Assembly (NCBI GenBank): GCA_927407015.1
Contig: CAKMJT010000009.1
Span: forward strand, 30,126-94,125
Direction of reading: 5' to 3'
DNA length: 64,000 nucleotides
From: an uncultured Proteiniphilum sp.
Lineage (GTDB): Bacteria; Bacteroidota; Bacteroidia; Bacteroidales; Dysgonomonadaceae
The position numbers and the translations under genes are program-made. Every line of letters starts with the position of its first letter. Position 1 is the stretch's first letter. Positions 1 to 9,259 of the stretch are shown one piece after another. Below the pieces are notes generated by a model. That model saw only the letters and a program-made list of their open reading frames with translations. It searched no databases and was not told the origin of the DNA.

Positions 1-611
1 TCCACCCCTGCATTCTGCAGCCACTCCGATGTTATCGTTTCCATATCGATCAGGGGGACGTCTTCCTGTTTAGCCACTGAACGGATAATGTCAGGATACT
101 CGCCATGTGTAGGTACAAGCATTCCATTTTCGTCGAATCTTCTTCTGGCGACGGGTGTACAAAGAATCGGATATGCACCTTTGGCTTTCACCTCGTTTAC
201 AAAAGCGACGAAGTTCAACCGGAATTGTACCGGGTTCGTATAGCTTTTCTTGGTGATCACGCCGTCGTTGTGACCAAATTGGATGATGACAAAATCTCCC
301 GGAGCCGTACAGTTGATGAGTTCCGTCCACAATCCATCCTCGATGAAGGTGCGCGTACTTCGTCCGTTCCGGGCGTAGTTGACTACCTTCCCCTTTTCTG
401 AGATCAGTTCAGGCAGCAGCTGACCCCATCCTCTCTCGCGGTTGATCTCCTCGAAAACCTCTCCCGTGAGGGTGTCACTTCCGCTTTTTGACAACGGCTT
501 GTCGGCCATGGTGGAATCTCCTGCCATAAGGATCTTCACCGGTTCGCGTGTGGAACTTATCAAAGAAACCGACAGCATCAGTAAAACCAGCAAGCGTGAT
601 TTTGCATTCAT
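1..611 (-). CDS. Rhamnogalacturonan acetylesterase-like SGNH hydrolase (CE12), 3' part beyond window
   Basis: Reading the minus strand from the ATG at 611 gives an open frame to the window edge, so the C-terminus is missing. A Sec-type N-terminus (MNAKSRLLVLLMLSVSLISS) is followed by the SGNH block I motif AGDSTMAD (nucleophile Ser), a block with the oxyanion Gly (NYARNGRSTRTF), and block III FGHND (oxyanion Asn). This order and wording match the CE12 rhamnogalacturonan acetylesterase group (RhgT/YesT type), which removes O-acetyl groups from pectin backbones; the catalytic DxxH block should lie beyond position 1. It starts 28 bp after the GH28 stop and is the last visible gene of the pectin operon. 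Deacetylation would expose the backbone to the polygalacturonase beside it. The family call is firm, the exact substrate is inference. Confidence 0.85.
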   Translation of the reverse strand, partial: MNAKSRLLVLLMLSVSLISSTREPVKILMAGDSTMADKPLSKSGSDTLTGEVFEEINRERGWGQLLPELISEKGKVVNYARNGRSTRTFIEDGLWTELINCTAPGDFVIIQFGHNDGVITKKSYTNPVQFRLNFVAFVNEVKAKGAYPILCTPVARRRFDENGMLVPTHGEYPDIIRSVAKQEDVPLIDMETITSEWLQNAGV

Positions 612-639
612 AACATCAGTCATTAATCAGTGTGTTTGT

Positions 640-2316
640 TTACTTGAATATTACCTGCTCCTTATTTACATTTGAAGCAATATCCGCACGTTCTTCGGGT
701 AATCCTGAGAGATGCACCTCAACGGTGTTGTTTCCCGTTATCTGCGCTACTTTGGCCGGCTCACTTACCTCATAAGCCAGTTTTTCGGCTTTAAAGTTCT
801 TCACATTGTTGAACAAATAGGCAGGTCCTTCTTCGGAGATAACCGTAACGTTGTTGAGGATGATATCTTTCGATTCTGAAAACTCCGCACCAAAGCGAGC
901 GGTGATAAATGCATTTTCGAGATGGATGTTTTCGATGTTCATCTCCGGGAGTCCGTTGAAAAACATCGCCCTGCGGGCGTTTCTCGATACGAGATCCTTC
1001 ACGTAGATGTTTTTAAATGCCGGCGTCTCTTCAGTTACCTCAAACAGCTGTTCCTCTGTGGGAGTCGTGTCGCCGTCGGCAAGCGCTTCCGAGGCCGACT
1101 TACCTCCGTAATAGAGATCAAACAGGAAAGAGTCGGTGGTTATATTGAACATATAAATATCGGATATATAGATGTTTTCCACTACGCCACCGCGTCCGCG
1201 ATTGCTTTTGAAGCGCAAACCTACATCCGTACCAAGGAACTGGCAATTTTTCACCGAGATATTTTTTACACCTCCCGACATTTCACTGCCCACGACAAAG
1301 CCGCCATGCCCCTGAAAAACCTTGCAATTTTCCACAATCACGTTCTCAGTGGGGCGTCCGCGTAATCGTCCCTGTTCATCCTTTCCCGATTTGATGCAGA
1401 TACCGTCATCGCCCACATCAAAGAGTGAGTTCACGATGATGGAGTTTTTACAAGATTCCAGGTCCAAACCGTCCCCGTTTTGTGAATATCCGGGATTGCG
1501 TGCGAAAATACCGTCGATGATCACATTCTCGCACATCAGCGGGTGAATATTCCAGGCTGGTGAGTTTTCGAACAAAACTCCGTGCAGATACACGTTTTTA
1601 CATTCAATAAAGCTGACCATGACCGGTCGAAGGAAGTCTTTAATCTCCAGCCACTCTTCCTCCGTCATATTCTGACGGGGAACATTCATATCGCTCATTT
1701 CATGTCCTTTCAATGCTCCTTCCGAAGGAAACCAGTAATCTCCGTTTCTTACTACACCACCAGACGATACTACCTGTTTCCAATGGCTTTCGGACACTTT
1801 CTCTTTCTTCAGCGGCCGCCATGCTTCCCCCGACCCATTGATGGAACCTTGTCCGGTGATGGCAATATTCTCCAGGTTACGACCGGATATGGGTGATTGA
1901 CACCGACGGGTATCGAGTCCTTCAAATACAGTCTCAACAAGCGGATAGAGCTCTTTATCGGGAGAAAACAGGATCAGCGCTCCTTTTTCAAGATGCATTT
2001 CGATATTCGACGTAAAAACGATAGGTCCTGTAAACCAAATACCTTCCGGAACAATAAGTGTACCTCCCCCATTCTCGGATAAATCCTGCATCGCTTTGGC
2101 GAAAGCGTCTGTATTGAGCGTGACCCCATCGGGAATGCCCCCAAAATCCAGCAGATTTACGCTGTTGTCGAGAAATGAGGGAACTTCAACTCTTGGCATC
2201 TCGAAGGGCAGATCGTCGTATAGGTATTCGTATTTGTAAGACAATCTATCAGTGGTGCTATTGCTGCACGACATGCTTATAAACGCGAAAAGAAGCAGGG
2301 ACAAATTTTGTTTCAT
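640..2316 (-). CDS. GH28 polygalacturonase-like lipoprotein
   Basis: A 558-residue protein that probably hydrolyses alpha-1,4 galacturonosyl (or rhamnogalacturonan) bonds. The N-terminus is a lipoprotein signal with lipobox SMSC, so it should sit in the periplasm or on the outer membrane. The right-handed beta-helix signature of GH28 is present in order: a GTLIVPEGIWFTGP strand near residue 85, NGDGLDLES near 280, the catalytic GDDGICIKSG, GHGGFVVGSEM with the active-site His, and RFKSNRGRGG, matching the NxD, DD, GHG and RxK motifs of the family. The long form with an N-terminal extension is usual for exo-acting or rhamnogalacturonan-specific members in Bacteroidetes. It lies between a DUF4957 gene and a CE12 esterase in one operon. 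Family certain, exact linkage unknown. Confidence 0.93.
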   Translation of the reverse strand: MKQNLSLLLFAFISMSCSNSTTDRLSYKYEYLYDDLPFEMPRVEVPSFLDNSVNLLDFGGIPDGVTLNTDAFAKAMQDLSENGGGTLIVPEGIWFTGPIVFTSNIEMHLEKGALILFSPDKELYPLVETVFEGLDTRRCQSPISGRNLENIAITGQGSINGSGEAWRPLKKEKVSESHWKQVVSSGGVVRNGDYWFPSEGALKGHEMSDMNVPRQNMTEEEWLEIKDFLRPVMVSFIECKNVYLHGVLFENSPAWNIHPLMCENVIIDGIFARNPGYSQNGDGLDLESCKNSIIVNSLFDVGDDGICIKSGKDEQGRLRGRPTENVIVENCKVFQGHGGFVVGSEMSGGVKNISVKNCQFLGTDVGLRFKSNRGRGGVVENIYISDIYMFNITTDSFLFDLYYGGKSASEALADGDTTPTEEQLFEVTEETPAFKNIYVKDLVSRNARRAMFFNGLPEMNIENIHLENAFITARFGAEFSESKDIILNNVTVISEEGPAYLFNNVKNFKAEKLAYEVSEPAKVAQITGNNTVEVHLSGLPEERADIASNVNKEQVIFK

Positions 2317-2347
2317 CAGTTCATTTTATTTCAATATTCTGTAAGAC

Positions 2348-2398
2348 ATAATCCGTTTAAATAAGTACCCACAAAGAGGACAAATTTAAACGGATTAT
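2348..2398. repeat. Perfect 15-bp inverted repeat inside the pectin operon
   Basis: Arms 2348-2362 and 2384-2398 are exact reverse complements (15 bp each) around a 21-nt loop. They fill most of the 92-bp gap between the DUF4957 gene and the GH28 gene. There is no run of T after the stem on the minus strand, so it is not a classical terminator; an mRNA-stabilising or processing hairpin, or an operator, are both possible. Confidence 0.7.
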
Positions 2399-2408
2399 AA
2401 GTTATGAT

Positions 2409-3965
2409 TCACTGTATCCAACGGGGATCACCTGTACCTTTGGCTTTCAACAATTCATTTGTTACCGTAAAATCGCCATTGGCAGCATTCACAAATCCCG
2501 GATTTTCGCTTGAAGCAGAATCATCAAAAATCAGTGATGACGTACTCCCGCCAGTAAACAGGCCGGGAGCATTGAAGTAGTTGTTATTTCCAAAAACAGG
2601 AATAGCTGTACTGCTCTGATTCGAGAATATTGCCGTTGTTTCTGCGACAATATTATTTGTAAAGGAAATCTCAGTTCCCTTAAACCGTACGTATAACAAT
2701 CTTTTTCCACCATTGGAAACACCATACAATGTATTGTGATTCACGAATATTTTTGATGTTATCCCCGGGAATGAAGAGGACTTATCATCGTATCGTATTA
2801 AATCACGTGCCAGCACACTGTTATAGATAGTCGTATTTGAAAGCGTAATTGTCTTGATAGCTCCTGCACGGGAATCCATAAAGTCGCCGCCCGAACATTC
2901 TATATTGTAAATCAGACAATTATTAATGGTGATCGATTCTACTACAGCAGCAACATTCAAATAATAGAGTCCCTTTACGTAGTTTCTAATCTCACATCCG
3001 TCTATCCTCAAATCTCCGTAATATACGCCTGCTGTGCTGAAAACGACGGACTGATTACCGTCGGCCAATCCTGTTCCGTCGAGCGTGATATCCTTCAGCA
3101 GTAAAGCGGCTCCGTCTTCCAGTGAGATGTACCCGTTCAGTACAGGTTTGTTATATGGATAAACTCCTTTGACTTCGATACTTTTATTTACTGAAAATTT
3201 ACTTGCAGACCCGTATGTTCCCGGGAAGAGAGCGAACGCATCTCCGTCGTTGGCTGCAGCAAGCAGGGAGATAAAGTCATCCTCCGGATGTACTGGGATG
3301 GCATTGCCGATATCTACCAGAGTCATAAAATCCAGTATACCCCTTACTTTCTCACCGTTGCGCAACGTGACATAGTAGTTGGTCTCACCGGTAAGTCCTT
3401 CGATGGTGGCACTGCCAGCTGTCACCTCTGCGGCTGTCACATTGTGGGTGATGTTGCCCGGTTCAAGGGTTATCGTGGTCAGCGTTCTGCCCGGTGTCCA
3501 GCGCAGGGTCACCGCAGTAGCTTCCACATCTCCGTCCTGGAAGGGCTGAAAAATATTTTCCATACCGGTTTTAAAGGTGACGACACTCCATTTTGATTCA
3601 GTCTTTCCTGCAGCAACCGATTTTATTCTCACGGAATATTGAGTTTCACCATCCAGCTCTCTGATATAGAACGGGAGCTGGTCGCCTGTCACCCCGTCAT
3701 AGGTTCTCACCGGTGTGCCGGCAAAGGTGAGGCTGTCGTCGGCAAACACTTCAAGGGAGTAAGATTCCACATCCTTGTTAATGGACCAGCTCAGCCGTGC
3801 ATCGGTTCGGTTGATGACAAATGATTCGATTCTGATAGGTGAAAACAGCCTGTCGTAATCTATCGATGTCAGTTGGTCCGCTCTATCGTCTTTACAGCTG
3901 AAATTAAAAACAGCTATCGCTAAAAGAGCGTATAGAATGATATATGTTTTTCGTCTCATTTTCAT
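2409..3965 (-). CDS. DUF4957/DUF5123 lipoprotein with fibronectin type III region
   Basis: A 518-residue surface lipoprotein, signal and lipobox NFSC at the N-terminus. Residues about 45-135 resemble a fibronectin type III fold (SWSINKDVESYSLEV, ETQYSVRIKSV), followed by a second Ig-like segment. From about 230 the sequence becomes a parallel beta-helix of the DUF4957 type (GDAFALFPGTY, PVLNGYISLEDGAALLLKDITL), ending in a DUF5123-like C-terminus (NGDFTVTNELLKAKGTGDPRW). Such proteins occupy the SusE/F position in pectin utilisation loci and are thought to bind glycan, some having lyase-like folds. It starts 4 bp downstream of susD, so is translationally close-coupled. No catalytic residues could be assigned, and a carbohydrate-binding role is inference. 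Confidence 0.8.
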   Translation of the reverse strand: MKMRRKTYIILYALLAIAVFNFSCKDDRADQLTSIDYDRLFSPIRIESFVINRTDARLSWSINKDVESYSLEVFADDSLTFAGTPVRTYDGVTGDQLPFYIRELDGETQYSVRIKSVAAGKTESKWSVVTFKTGMENIFQPFQDGDVEATAVTLRWTPGRTLTTITLEPGNITHNVTAAEVTAGSATIEGLTGETNYYVTLRNGEKVRGILDFMTLVDIGNAIPVHPEDDFISLLAAANDGDAFALFPGTYGSASKFSVNKSIEVKGVYPYNKPVLNGYISLEDGAALLLKDITLDGTGLADGNQSVVFSTAGVYYGDLRIDGCEIRNYVKGLYYLNVAAVVESITINNCLIYNIECSGGDFMDSRAGAIKTITLSNTTIYNSVLARDLIRYDDKSSSFPGITSKIFVNHNTLYGVSNGGKRLLYVRFKGTEISFTNNIVAETTAIFSNQSSTAIPVFGNNNYFNAPGLFTGGSTSSLIFDDSASSENPGFVNAANGDFTVTNELLKAKGTGDPRWIQ

Positions 3966-3969
3966 TTTA

Positions 3970-5736
3970 TTAGTTTGTTAGATGTCCGTTACTGCTGTCG
4001 ATGAAGGTTTGCCAGATAGGCCAGAACTGATTCTGATTGGGATCCTTCTGATAGAGTGCATTGATCAGATCAGGAGTAAGGTCATCCGGGTTGAACCAGG
4101 TGGTGCTTCCTTCGTAGTTGAGGCTTGCTCCTGTCTCATCACTGTCTCCGTGATTTAGTCCGTAGATGATCAGCGTTTCATTGTCATCTGCAATTTTGTA
4201 ATATAATTTCTCCGGAAGATCGGCATAGGGTCCTTCCCGGTTGATCAGTTGCGTCATTTTCATCTTGGCTTCATCCAACTTGGTTTTCAGAAGGTTCCAG
4301 CGGATCAGGTCTGCCTTGCGGAGGCTCTCACCTGCAAACTCCAGCGCACGCTGCTCCACGATCGCGTTAAAAAAGGCATCCTTGCTGGCAGTTGCCTGTG
4401 CCATGTAGTCCGTCACCTTCTCTGCCGGCAGAGTCCTGTCAAGGATGGGCTTCAGGTAGGGTGCCGCCGCTGCGGGCCCCTCCAGCTCGTTTATAGCCTC
4501 GGAAGCCATCAGGTAGACATCGGCCAGGCGCATGTACTGCCAGTTGATGCCGTCATCGTTGGTAGAGGTCACGTAACGGTTCATCCATTCGTAACGCAGT
4601 TTGCCGAAACACCAGTTATCGATGCTCCTGAGTTGCTGGTGACTGGGATTGGAATTAGACCACTCGTAAGGTACACAAGTCACATCCCTGCGTAGATCTT
4701 CCACATCATAATCGTAGAAGAGGTAAGGTAAAGGGCCGTTTGTACCACCTTTGTTTTGTCCTGTATACTGGTCTACTGCCCTATGTTGTACTCCCAATGT
4801 ATAGAGCACGCGTCCACGGCCGGCAGCGAAGGGTATCTCCCAGAGTGACTCCCTGCCGGCGGTTACATCGTCCTGGCATAAGAGCCGGAAATTCTGTTCG
4901 AAAGAACCGAGTGAATTAGAACCCTGCCGTATCACCTCCAATGTCTTTTCTTTGGCCAACGCATACATCTTAATTACACTCAGTTCCGGGTCATTGCTTC
5001 GGCGCACCCCGTCGATCCGTTGTGAATAACCTCCTGCATACAGTGCAATTCGCGCCGTCAGTCCTTTGACAAAGGCTTTATTCACTCTTTCGGTGCTGGA
5101 TGTGACATTTGTTTCATTGGGCCAAGGCACCAGTTCTTCAGCCTCGTCCAGATCGGCCAGGAGCTGTTTATAGATCATGTCGCGATCCGATCTGGGGAGA
5201 TACAATGTCTCGGTAGTGATGGGTTCAAATCTTGCAGGAACATCACCCCACGCTTTCACCAGATCAAGGTAGATCACTGCTCTCAATGTGAGCGCTTCAC
5301 CCAGCAGTTGTGCCATTCCGGGGTTTACTTCCACGTTCCCGTATGCACGGAGTCCCTCAATAGCTTTGTTGGCTCTTTCGATTCCTTCATAGAATTTTGC
5401 CCATGCATTATTGTCGGTATTCATTTGCGTATTTCCAGGCGAGGCAGCATAGGTGGAGAGTTCATATTTTCCGGCATCATTGAGCTGAGTGGGATTAATG
5501 CCGTTGAGCCACTCCACATCACTGTTGATGCCGTAGTAGGGAAGAAAACGCCCGCGGTAGGAGTTGGTCTCGCCGAACGATTGGTGGATTCCCATCACCG
5601 CACCTTCGGCCAGTGCCTCGACGGAGAAGACGACCGAGGCTTCTGCTGCCGATTTGGAAGGAGCATCCAGGTCACACGAAGTAATGATCACCCCGAGTGA
5701 TAAAACAAACATGCATATATATGTCAATCTTTTCAT
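3970..5736 (-). CDS. susD: SusD-like outer-membrane glycan-binding lipoprotein
   Basis: A 588-residue RagB/SusD family lipoprotein (signal followed by ITSC lipobox). SusD hallmarks are the N-terminal SusD-like half with tetratricopeptide-like helices (EGIERANKAIEGLRAYG; LTLRAVIYLDLVKAWGDVPARFEP) and a C-terminal RagB half with YMRLADVYLMASEAINE and RALEFAGESLRKADLIRWN. It acts as the lid of the neighbouring SusC barrel, capturing oligosaccharides on the cell surface. The gene begins 18 bp after susC. The cluster context (GH28, CE12, uronate operon) suggests homogalacturonan or rhamnogalacturonan fragments as ligand, which is inference. Confidence 0.93.
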   Translation of the reverse strand: MKRLTYICMFVLSLGVIITSCDLDAPSKSAAEASVVFSVEALAEGAVMGIHQSFGETNSYRGRFLPYYGINSDVEWLNGINPTQLNDAGKYELSTYAASPGNTQMNTDNNAWAKFYEGIERANKAIEGLRAYGNVEVNPGMAQLLGEALTLRAVIYLDLVKAWGDVPARFEPITTETLYLPRSDRDMIYKQLLADLDEAEELVPWPNETNVTSSTERVNKAFVKGLTARIALYAGGYSQRIDGVRRSNDPELSVIKMYALAKEKTLEVIRQGSNSLGSFEQNFRLLCQDDVTAGRESLWEIPFAAGRGRVLYTLGVQHRAVDQYTGQNKGGTNGPLPYLFYDYDVEDLRRDVTCVPYEWSNSNPSHQQLRSIDNWCFGKLRYEWMNRYVTSTNDDGINWQYMRLADVYLMASEAINELEGPAAAAPYLKPILDRTLPAEKVTDYMAQATASKDAFFNAIVEQRALEFAGESLRKADLIRWNLLKTKLDEAKMKMTQLINREGPYADLPEKLYYKIADDNETLIIYGLNHGDSDETGASLNYEGSTTWFNPDDLTPDLINALYQKDPNQNQFWPIWQTFIDSSNGHLTN

Positions 5737-5754
5737 TTTAGTCTCTTTTTATGA

Positions 5755-8700
5755 TTAAAAATTAAAATTTACGCCAAATAAAAGCTGGCGGCTTCTCGGA
5801 TAGGCGGAATAATCGACGCCCGGTGAGAGGTTGGTCCTTCTTACTGTCGACACTTCGGGATCGTAACCGCTATAGTTGGTCCATAGTTCCACATTGTAGC
5901 CGGTGATATAGAAGCGCAGGTTTTCAATTTTCGCCTTGGCGAGCAGATGCTTCGGGAGGGTATACCCCAGCGTGAGGGTGTTAAGACGCAGGAAGCTGCC
6001 ATCTTCCACGGCCCAGTCGCTGAAGATCATGCGAGAGGTGTATGGCGACCACATGGTGGTGTTGGCATTCATGGCAGCCAGTTCTGCAGGATCATTGCTG
6101 ATGGTACCGTCCTCGCGCAGGTTGGTCCAACGCTTGCCGGTCTCCATGGTGGTGATCATGTTGCGATACTGGTATTTTCCGGTGTGGGAGAACTCGATCT
6201 TGTTGGCATTATAGATGTCGTTGCCGTAACTCCAGTTGAAGGCAGCAGCGAGGTCGAATCCGTAAAAGGTGGAGTTCAGGGTAAACCCGCCGGTATGTAC
6301 GGGGTTGGCATCACCGATGATTTCCCGGTCTTCCACTCCGATGATGTCGTCACCGTCAAGATCCTTCAGTTTCATAGAGCCAGGACGGACATTTCCTACA
6401 ACACCTGAGGCATCAGCAACCTCATCTTTAAGGATCCACCGGTCGGCAGACGCGTTATAGCCGGTGAAGTCAGATACTTCATATCTTCCGTCGGAGCGAT
6501 AGCCGAACATCTGACCCACGGCACCCCCCCTGGCGATCCAGTAGTCGTATCCAATCTCGGAGGAGGCCCAGTAGGTCTCGTACCCAAAGTCGTTCATGAT
6601 ACCCAGGCTCTGGATGTCAGTCTTGTTGAAGCCAATGTTACCGGTGAAGCTGAGGGTGAAGTTTTTCCTGTTCACGGCATACCAGTTGAGCGTTGCCTCT
6701 ATCCCCTGGTTTTGGTTTTCACCCATGTTGCGGTATTGGGTATCATATCCTGTTCCGGCTACCGGGAACTCGATCAGCAGGTCGCTGGTGGTGTTGCGGT
6801 ATGCTTCGACCGTTCCGCTCAGACGTCCTCCCAGCAGGGTGAAGTCGAGCCCGATGTTGCGGGTGATGGTGGTCTCCCATTTCAGGTCAGGGTTGGCCAT
6901 CACTTTGGAAGGTGCCCAGTAGCTGGAGAAGCCGTTGATCCAGGAGGTGGCCTTCGACTCGAACATCTGCACCAGCTGACCGGAGGGGATGTTGTTGTTG
7001 CCAGCCGTACCAAAGCTGGCACGCAGCTTCAGGTCTTCCAGCCAGCCCTTGGTGCCTTCCATGAAGGGCTCGGAGGAGAGACGCCAGGCAGCGGCCGCAG
7101 AGGGGAAGAAACCCCATCGGTTCTCCTTGCTGAACTTGGAGGAGGCATCGGCACGGAAGGTGGCACTCAGCAGATATTTGCTCTGGTAGTCGTAGTTGAG
7201 GCGACCGAAGAAGGAAAGCAGCTTCTCATCCTCGTTGTAGTAGTTGTCGATGGTGTAGGGTACGCCCTGCGACGAGAGCCGCCAGGCATCTTCTGCTGTA
7301 AATGTGACAGGAAACCCGTGTACCTCATCCGTAAGAGTGCGTCCTTTCTGGATGATATACTCATGTCCGGCCATCAGGTTCAGGTTATGATCGTCGTTGA
7401 GGTACTTTTTGAAATCATAGTTCACCGTATTGGTATTGCGCAATATTTGCCTTTCCCTGTTTACCAGGCGGATGGCCGGTTTTCCCTGGTTGTCGACCGA
7501 GGGATAGTTTTTGATATAATAGGTGGTAAGACCCCAGTATCGCTGGTCGCCGTCGTCCTGGTGGTCCATGCCCACTTCGGAGCGCAGCTTCAGGTTGTCG
7601 ACCACCTCCCAGGTGCCACTGCCCGCCATGTTGAGTCGTTTCTGTGTCTTCTCGCGGGCGTTGTCGCTAATGGAGATCAGCGGATTGTAAAGATTACCCA
7701 GGTCGTCGTCGGCACTGCCGGCAGATGCGTCCAGGTTCTTCAGGGGTATGGGGGTGTAGATCACCGAGTACTTGAGACGCTTGTCGGTATCGAGCGTGCT
7801 AGTAGCGTCGTTGGCACCACCGCCGTTGATCTTGGTGTCGGTGTAGCGCACCGAGAAGTCGAGTGCAATACGGTCTGAGGGCTTGTTGTTCAGCTTCAGG
7901 CTCATGCTGTTTCGCCTGTAGTCGGATTCTTCCATGATCGCCTTGTCAGAGAGATGGGAGAAGTTGAAGGCGTAGGTCATCCGGTCGCTTCCGCCGTTAA
8001 GGCTCAGGCTGTGGTTCATGGAGCTGCCGGGACGGCCGAAAGTGATATCCTGCCAGTCGTTGTAGGGTACATTGCGGTAGAGATCGATATCCTGGTAGTT
8101 GCCGAAGTAGGAGTTGTAGTTCTCTATTGCGTCGGACCCTTTGAGCGCTGCCAACTCATATTGCCAGGTTGCATAATCGTAGGGAGAGAGTACATCCAGC
8201 GTTTTGGCAATCTTCTTAACCCCGAAATAGGCATTGTAGCTGAGCCGTAGCTTACCGGCCTGCCCCGACTTGGTGGTGACAATTACCACACCATTGGCAC
8301 CACGTGATCCGTAAATAGCTGTGGAAGAAGCATCTTTCAGTACGTCAATTGATTCGATGTCTGTTGGCGGGATATCGGAGATGGTGCTCACAGGGAAACC
8401 ATCCACAATAAACAGGGGATCGTTGCTCTGCGTGATGGAACCGCCTCCGCGTACCCTGATTCGCATCTCAGCATCGGGTGAGCCTTCTGTGGTTAGTACC
8501 TGTACCCCTGCCATCTTTCCGGTGATTGCCTCAATGGCTGAGGCGACAGGAACAGCAGCAATAGTTTCCGCATTTACCGAAGAAACCGACCCGGTGAGGT
8601 CTCTTCTGCGTTGTGTACCATAACCCACCACTACTACTTCATCCAGGCTCGATACATCTTCTTCCATGATAATATTGACCACACTGCCGGTAATGCTTAC

Positions 8701-8970
8701 CTCCGTCTCTTTCATACCGATATAAGAGATATGGAGTGTCGTTGCCGAGGCTGGTACGGAAAGGGTATAATTCCCGTCGATATCTGTGGCAGTACCGATT
8801 GTAGTACCTTTCACCATCACATTGGCACCAATAATCAGTTCCCCAAAGGTATCCCTCACTGTTCCGCTGATTGTTCTTTCCTGAGCCAATATGGACAAAG
8901 AAAAAAACAGGAAAAGCAGTAGAGCGGTGAATACTTTCTTTTTCATTTTAGATTCATTCATTTTATTCAT
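5755..8970 (-). CDS. susC: SusC-like TonB-dependent oligosaccharide transporter
   Basis: An outer-membrane beta-barrel importer, about 1071 residues from the chosen ATG at 8970 (other ATGs at 8961 and 8946; the frame continues upstream to 9033 but that extension would put residues before the signal peptide). After the signal (KKKVFTALLLFLFFSLSILAQ) come a carboxypeptidase-regulatory-like domain (TISGTVRDTFGELIIGANV), the TonB-box region DEVVVVGYGTQRRRDLTGSVSS, the plug domain ending SIDVLKDASSTAIYGSRGANGV, and the barrel to a C-terminal aromatic F. No STN domain, so it is not part of an ECF sigma/FecR signalling circuit; control by the facing hybrid two-component sensor is expected. First gene of the pectin operon. 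Confidence 0.95.
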   Translation of the reverse strand: MNKMNESKMKKKVFTALLLFLFFSLSILAQERTISGTVRDTFGELIIGANVMVKGTTIGTATDIDGNYTLSVPASATTLHISYIGMKETEVSITGSVVNIIMEEDVSSLDEVVVVGYGTQRRRDLTGSVSSVNAETIAAVPVASAIEAITGKMAGVQVLTTEGSPDAEMRIRVRGGGSITQSNDPLFIVDGFPVSTISDIPPTDIESIDVLKDASSTAIYGSRGANGVVIVTTKSGQAGKLRLSYNAYFGVKKIAKTLDVLSPYDYATWQYELAALKGSDAIENYNSYFGNYQDIDLYRNVPYNDWQDITFGRPGSSMNHSLSLNGGSDRMTYAFNFSHLSDKAIMEESDYRRNSMSLKLNNKPSDRIALDFSVRYTDTKINGGGANDATSTLDTDKRLKYSVIYTPIPLKNLDASAGSADDDLGNLYNPLISISDNAREKTQKRLNMAGSGTWEVVDNLKLRSEVGMDHQDDGDQRYWGLTTYYIKNYPSVDNQGKPAIRLVNRERQILRNTNTVNYDFKKYLNDDHNLNLMAGHEYIIQKGRTLTDEVHGFPVTFTAEDAWRLSSQGVPYTIDNYYNEDEKLLSFFGRLNYDYQSKYLLSATFRADASSKFSKENRWGFFPSAAAAWRLSSEPFMEGTKGWLEDLKLRASFGTAGNNNIPSGQLVQMFESKATSWINGFSSYWAPSKVMANPDLKWETTITRNIGLDFTLLGGRLSGTVEAYRNTTSDLLIEFPVAGTGYDTQYRNMGENQNQGIEATLNWYAVNRKNFTLSFTGNIGFNKTDIQSLGIMNDFGYETYWASSEIGYDYWIARGGAVGQMFGYRSDGRYEVSDFTGYNASADRWILKDEVADASGVVGNVRPGSMKLKDLDGDDIIGVEDREIIGDANPVHTGGFTLNSTFYGFDLAAAFNWSYGNDIYNANKIEFSHTGKYQYRNMITTMETGKRWTNLREDGTISNDPAELAAMNANTTMWSPYTSRMIFSDWAVEDGSFLRLNTLTLGYTLPKHLLAKAKIENLRFYITGYNVELWTNYSGYDPEVSTVRRTNLSPGVDYSAYPRSRQLLFGVNFNF

Positions 8971-9126
8971 GTTATTTAAGTTAAGAAATTTTGTGATGAA
9001 GATTAAACAAATACTTCGCAACCCCAATTGCAATATTAAAACATATTGCTGAGAACAAAGGTGATAAATTGGTTTTTAAGGGGTGTTATATTGTTTTATT
9101 TGAGAAATATATGTTAGAAAAAGTAA

Positions 9127-9155
9127 TTTGAAATGCATAAAAAAATGTATATTTG
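9127..9155 (+). promoter_or_regulatory. Candidate promoter of the hybrid two-component gene
   Basis: TTTG at 9127-9130 and TATATTTG at 9148-9155 match the Bacteroidetes -33/-7 elements (TTTG, TAnnTTTG). The 17-bp gap is shorter than the usual 19-21. It would give a leader of about 100 nt before the start codon of the sensor. Confidence 0.4.
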
Positions 9156-9259
9156 CGACGAATGGATCCTTGAAGCAGAAAGCTGTTTTTAACCCATAAT
9201 AACGGCTTCATGCTTATACTTGTTACGAAGAACTGTCATTATTTGTTGAAAAATCTGTT

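Noticed and set aside
6712..7878. A 388-codon open frame on the plus strand opposite susC
   Set aside because: It mirrors the codon pattern of the well-supported susC on the other strand; the translated sequence has no recognisable motif and is rich in low-complexity V/G/H stretches.
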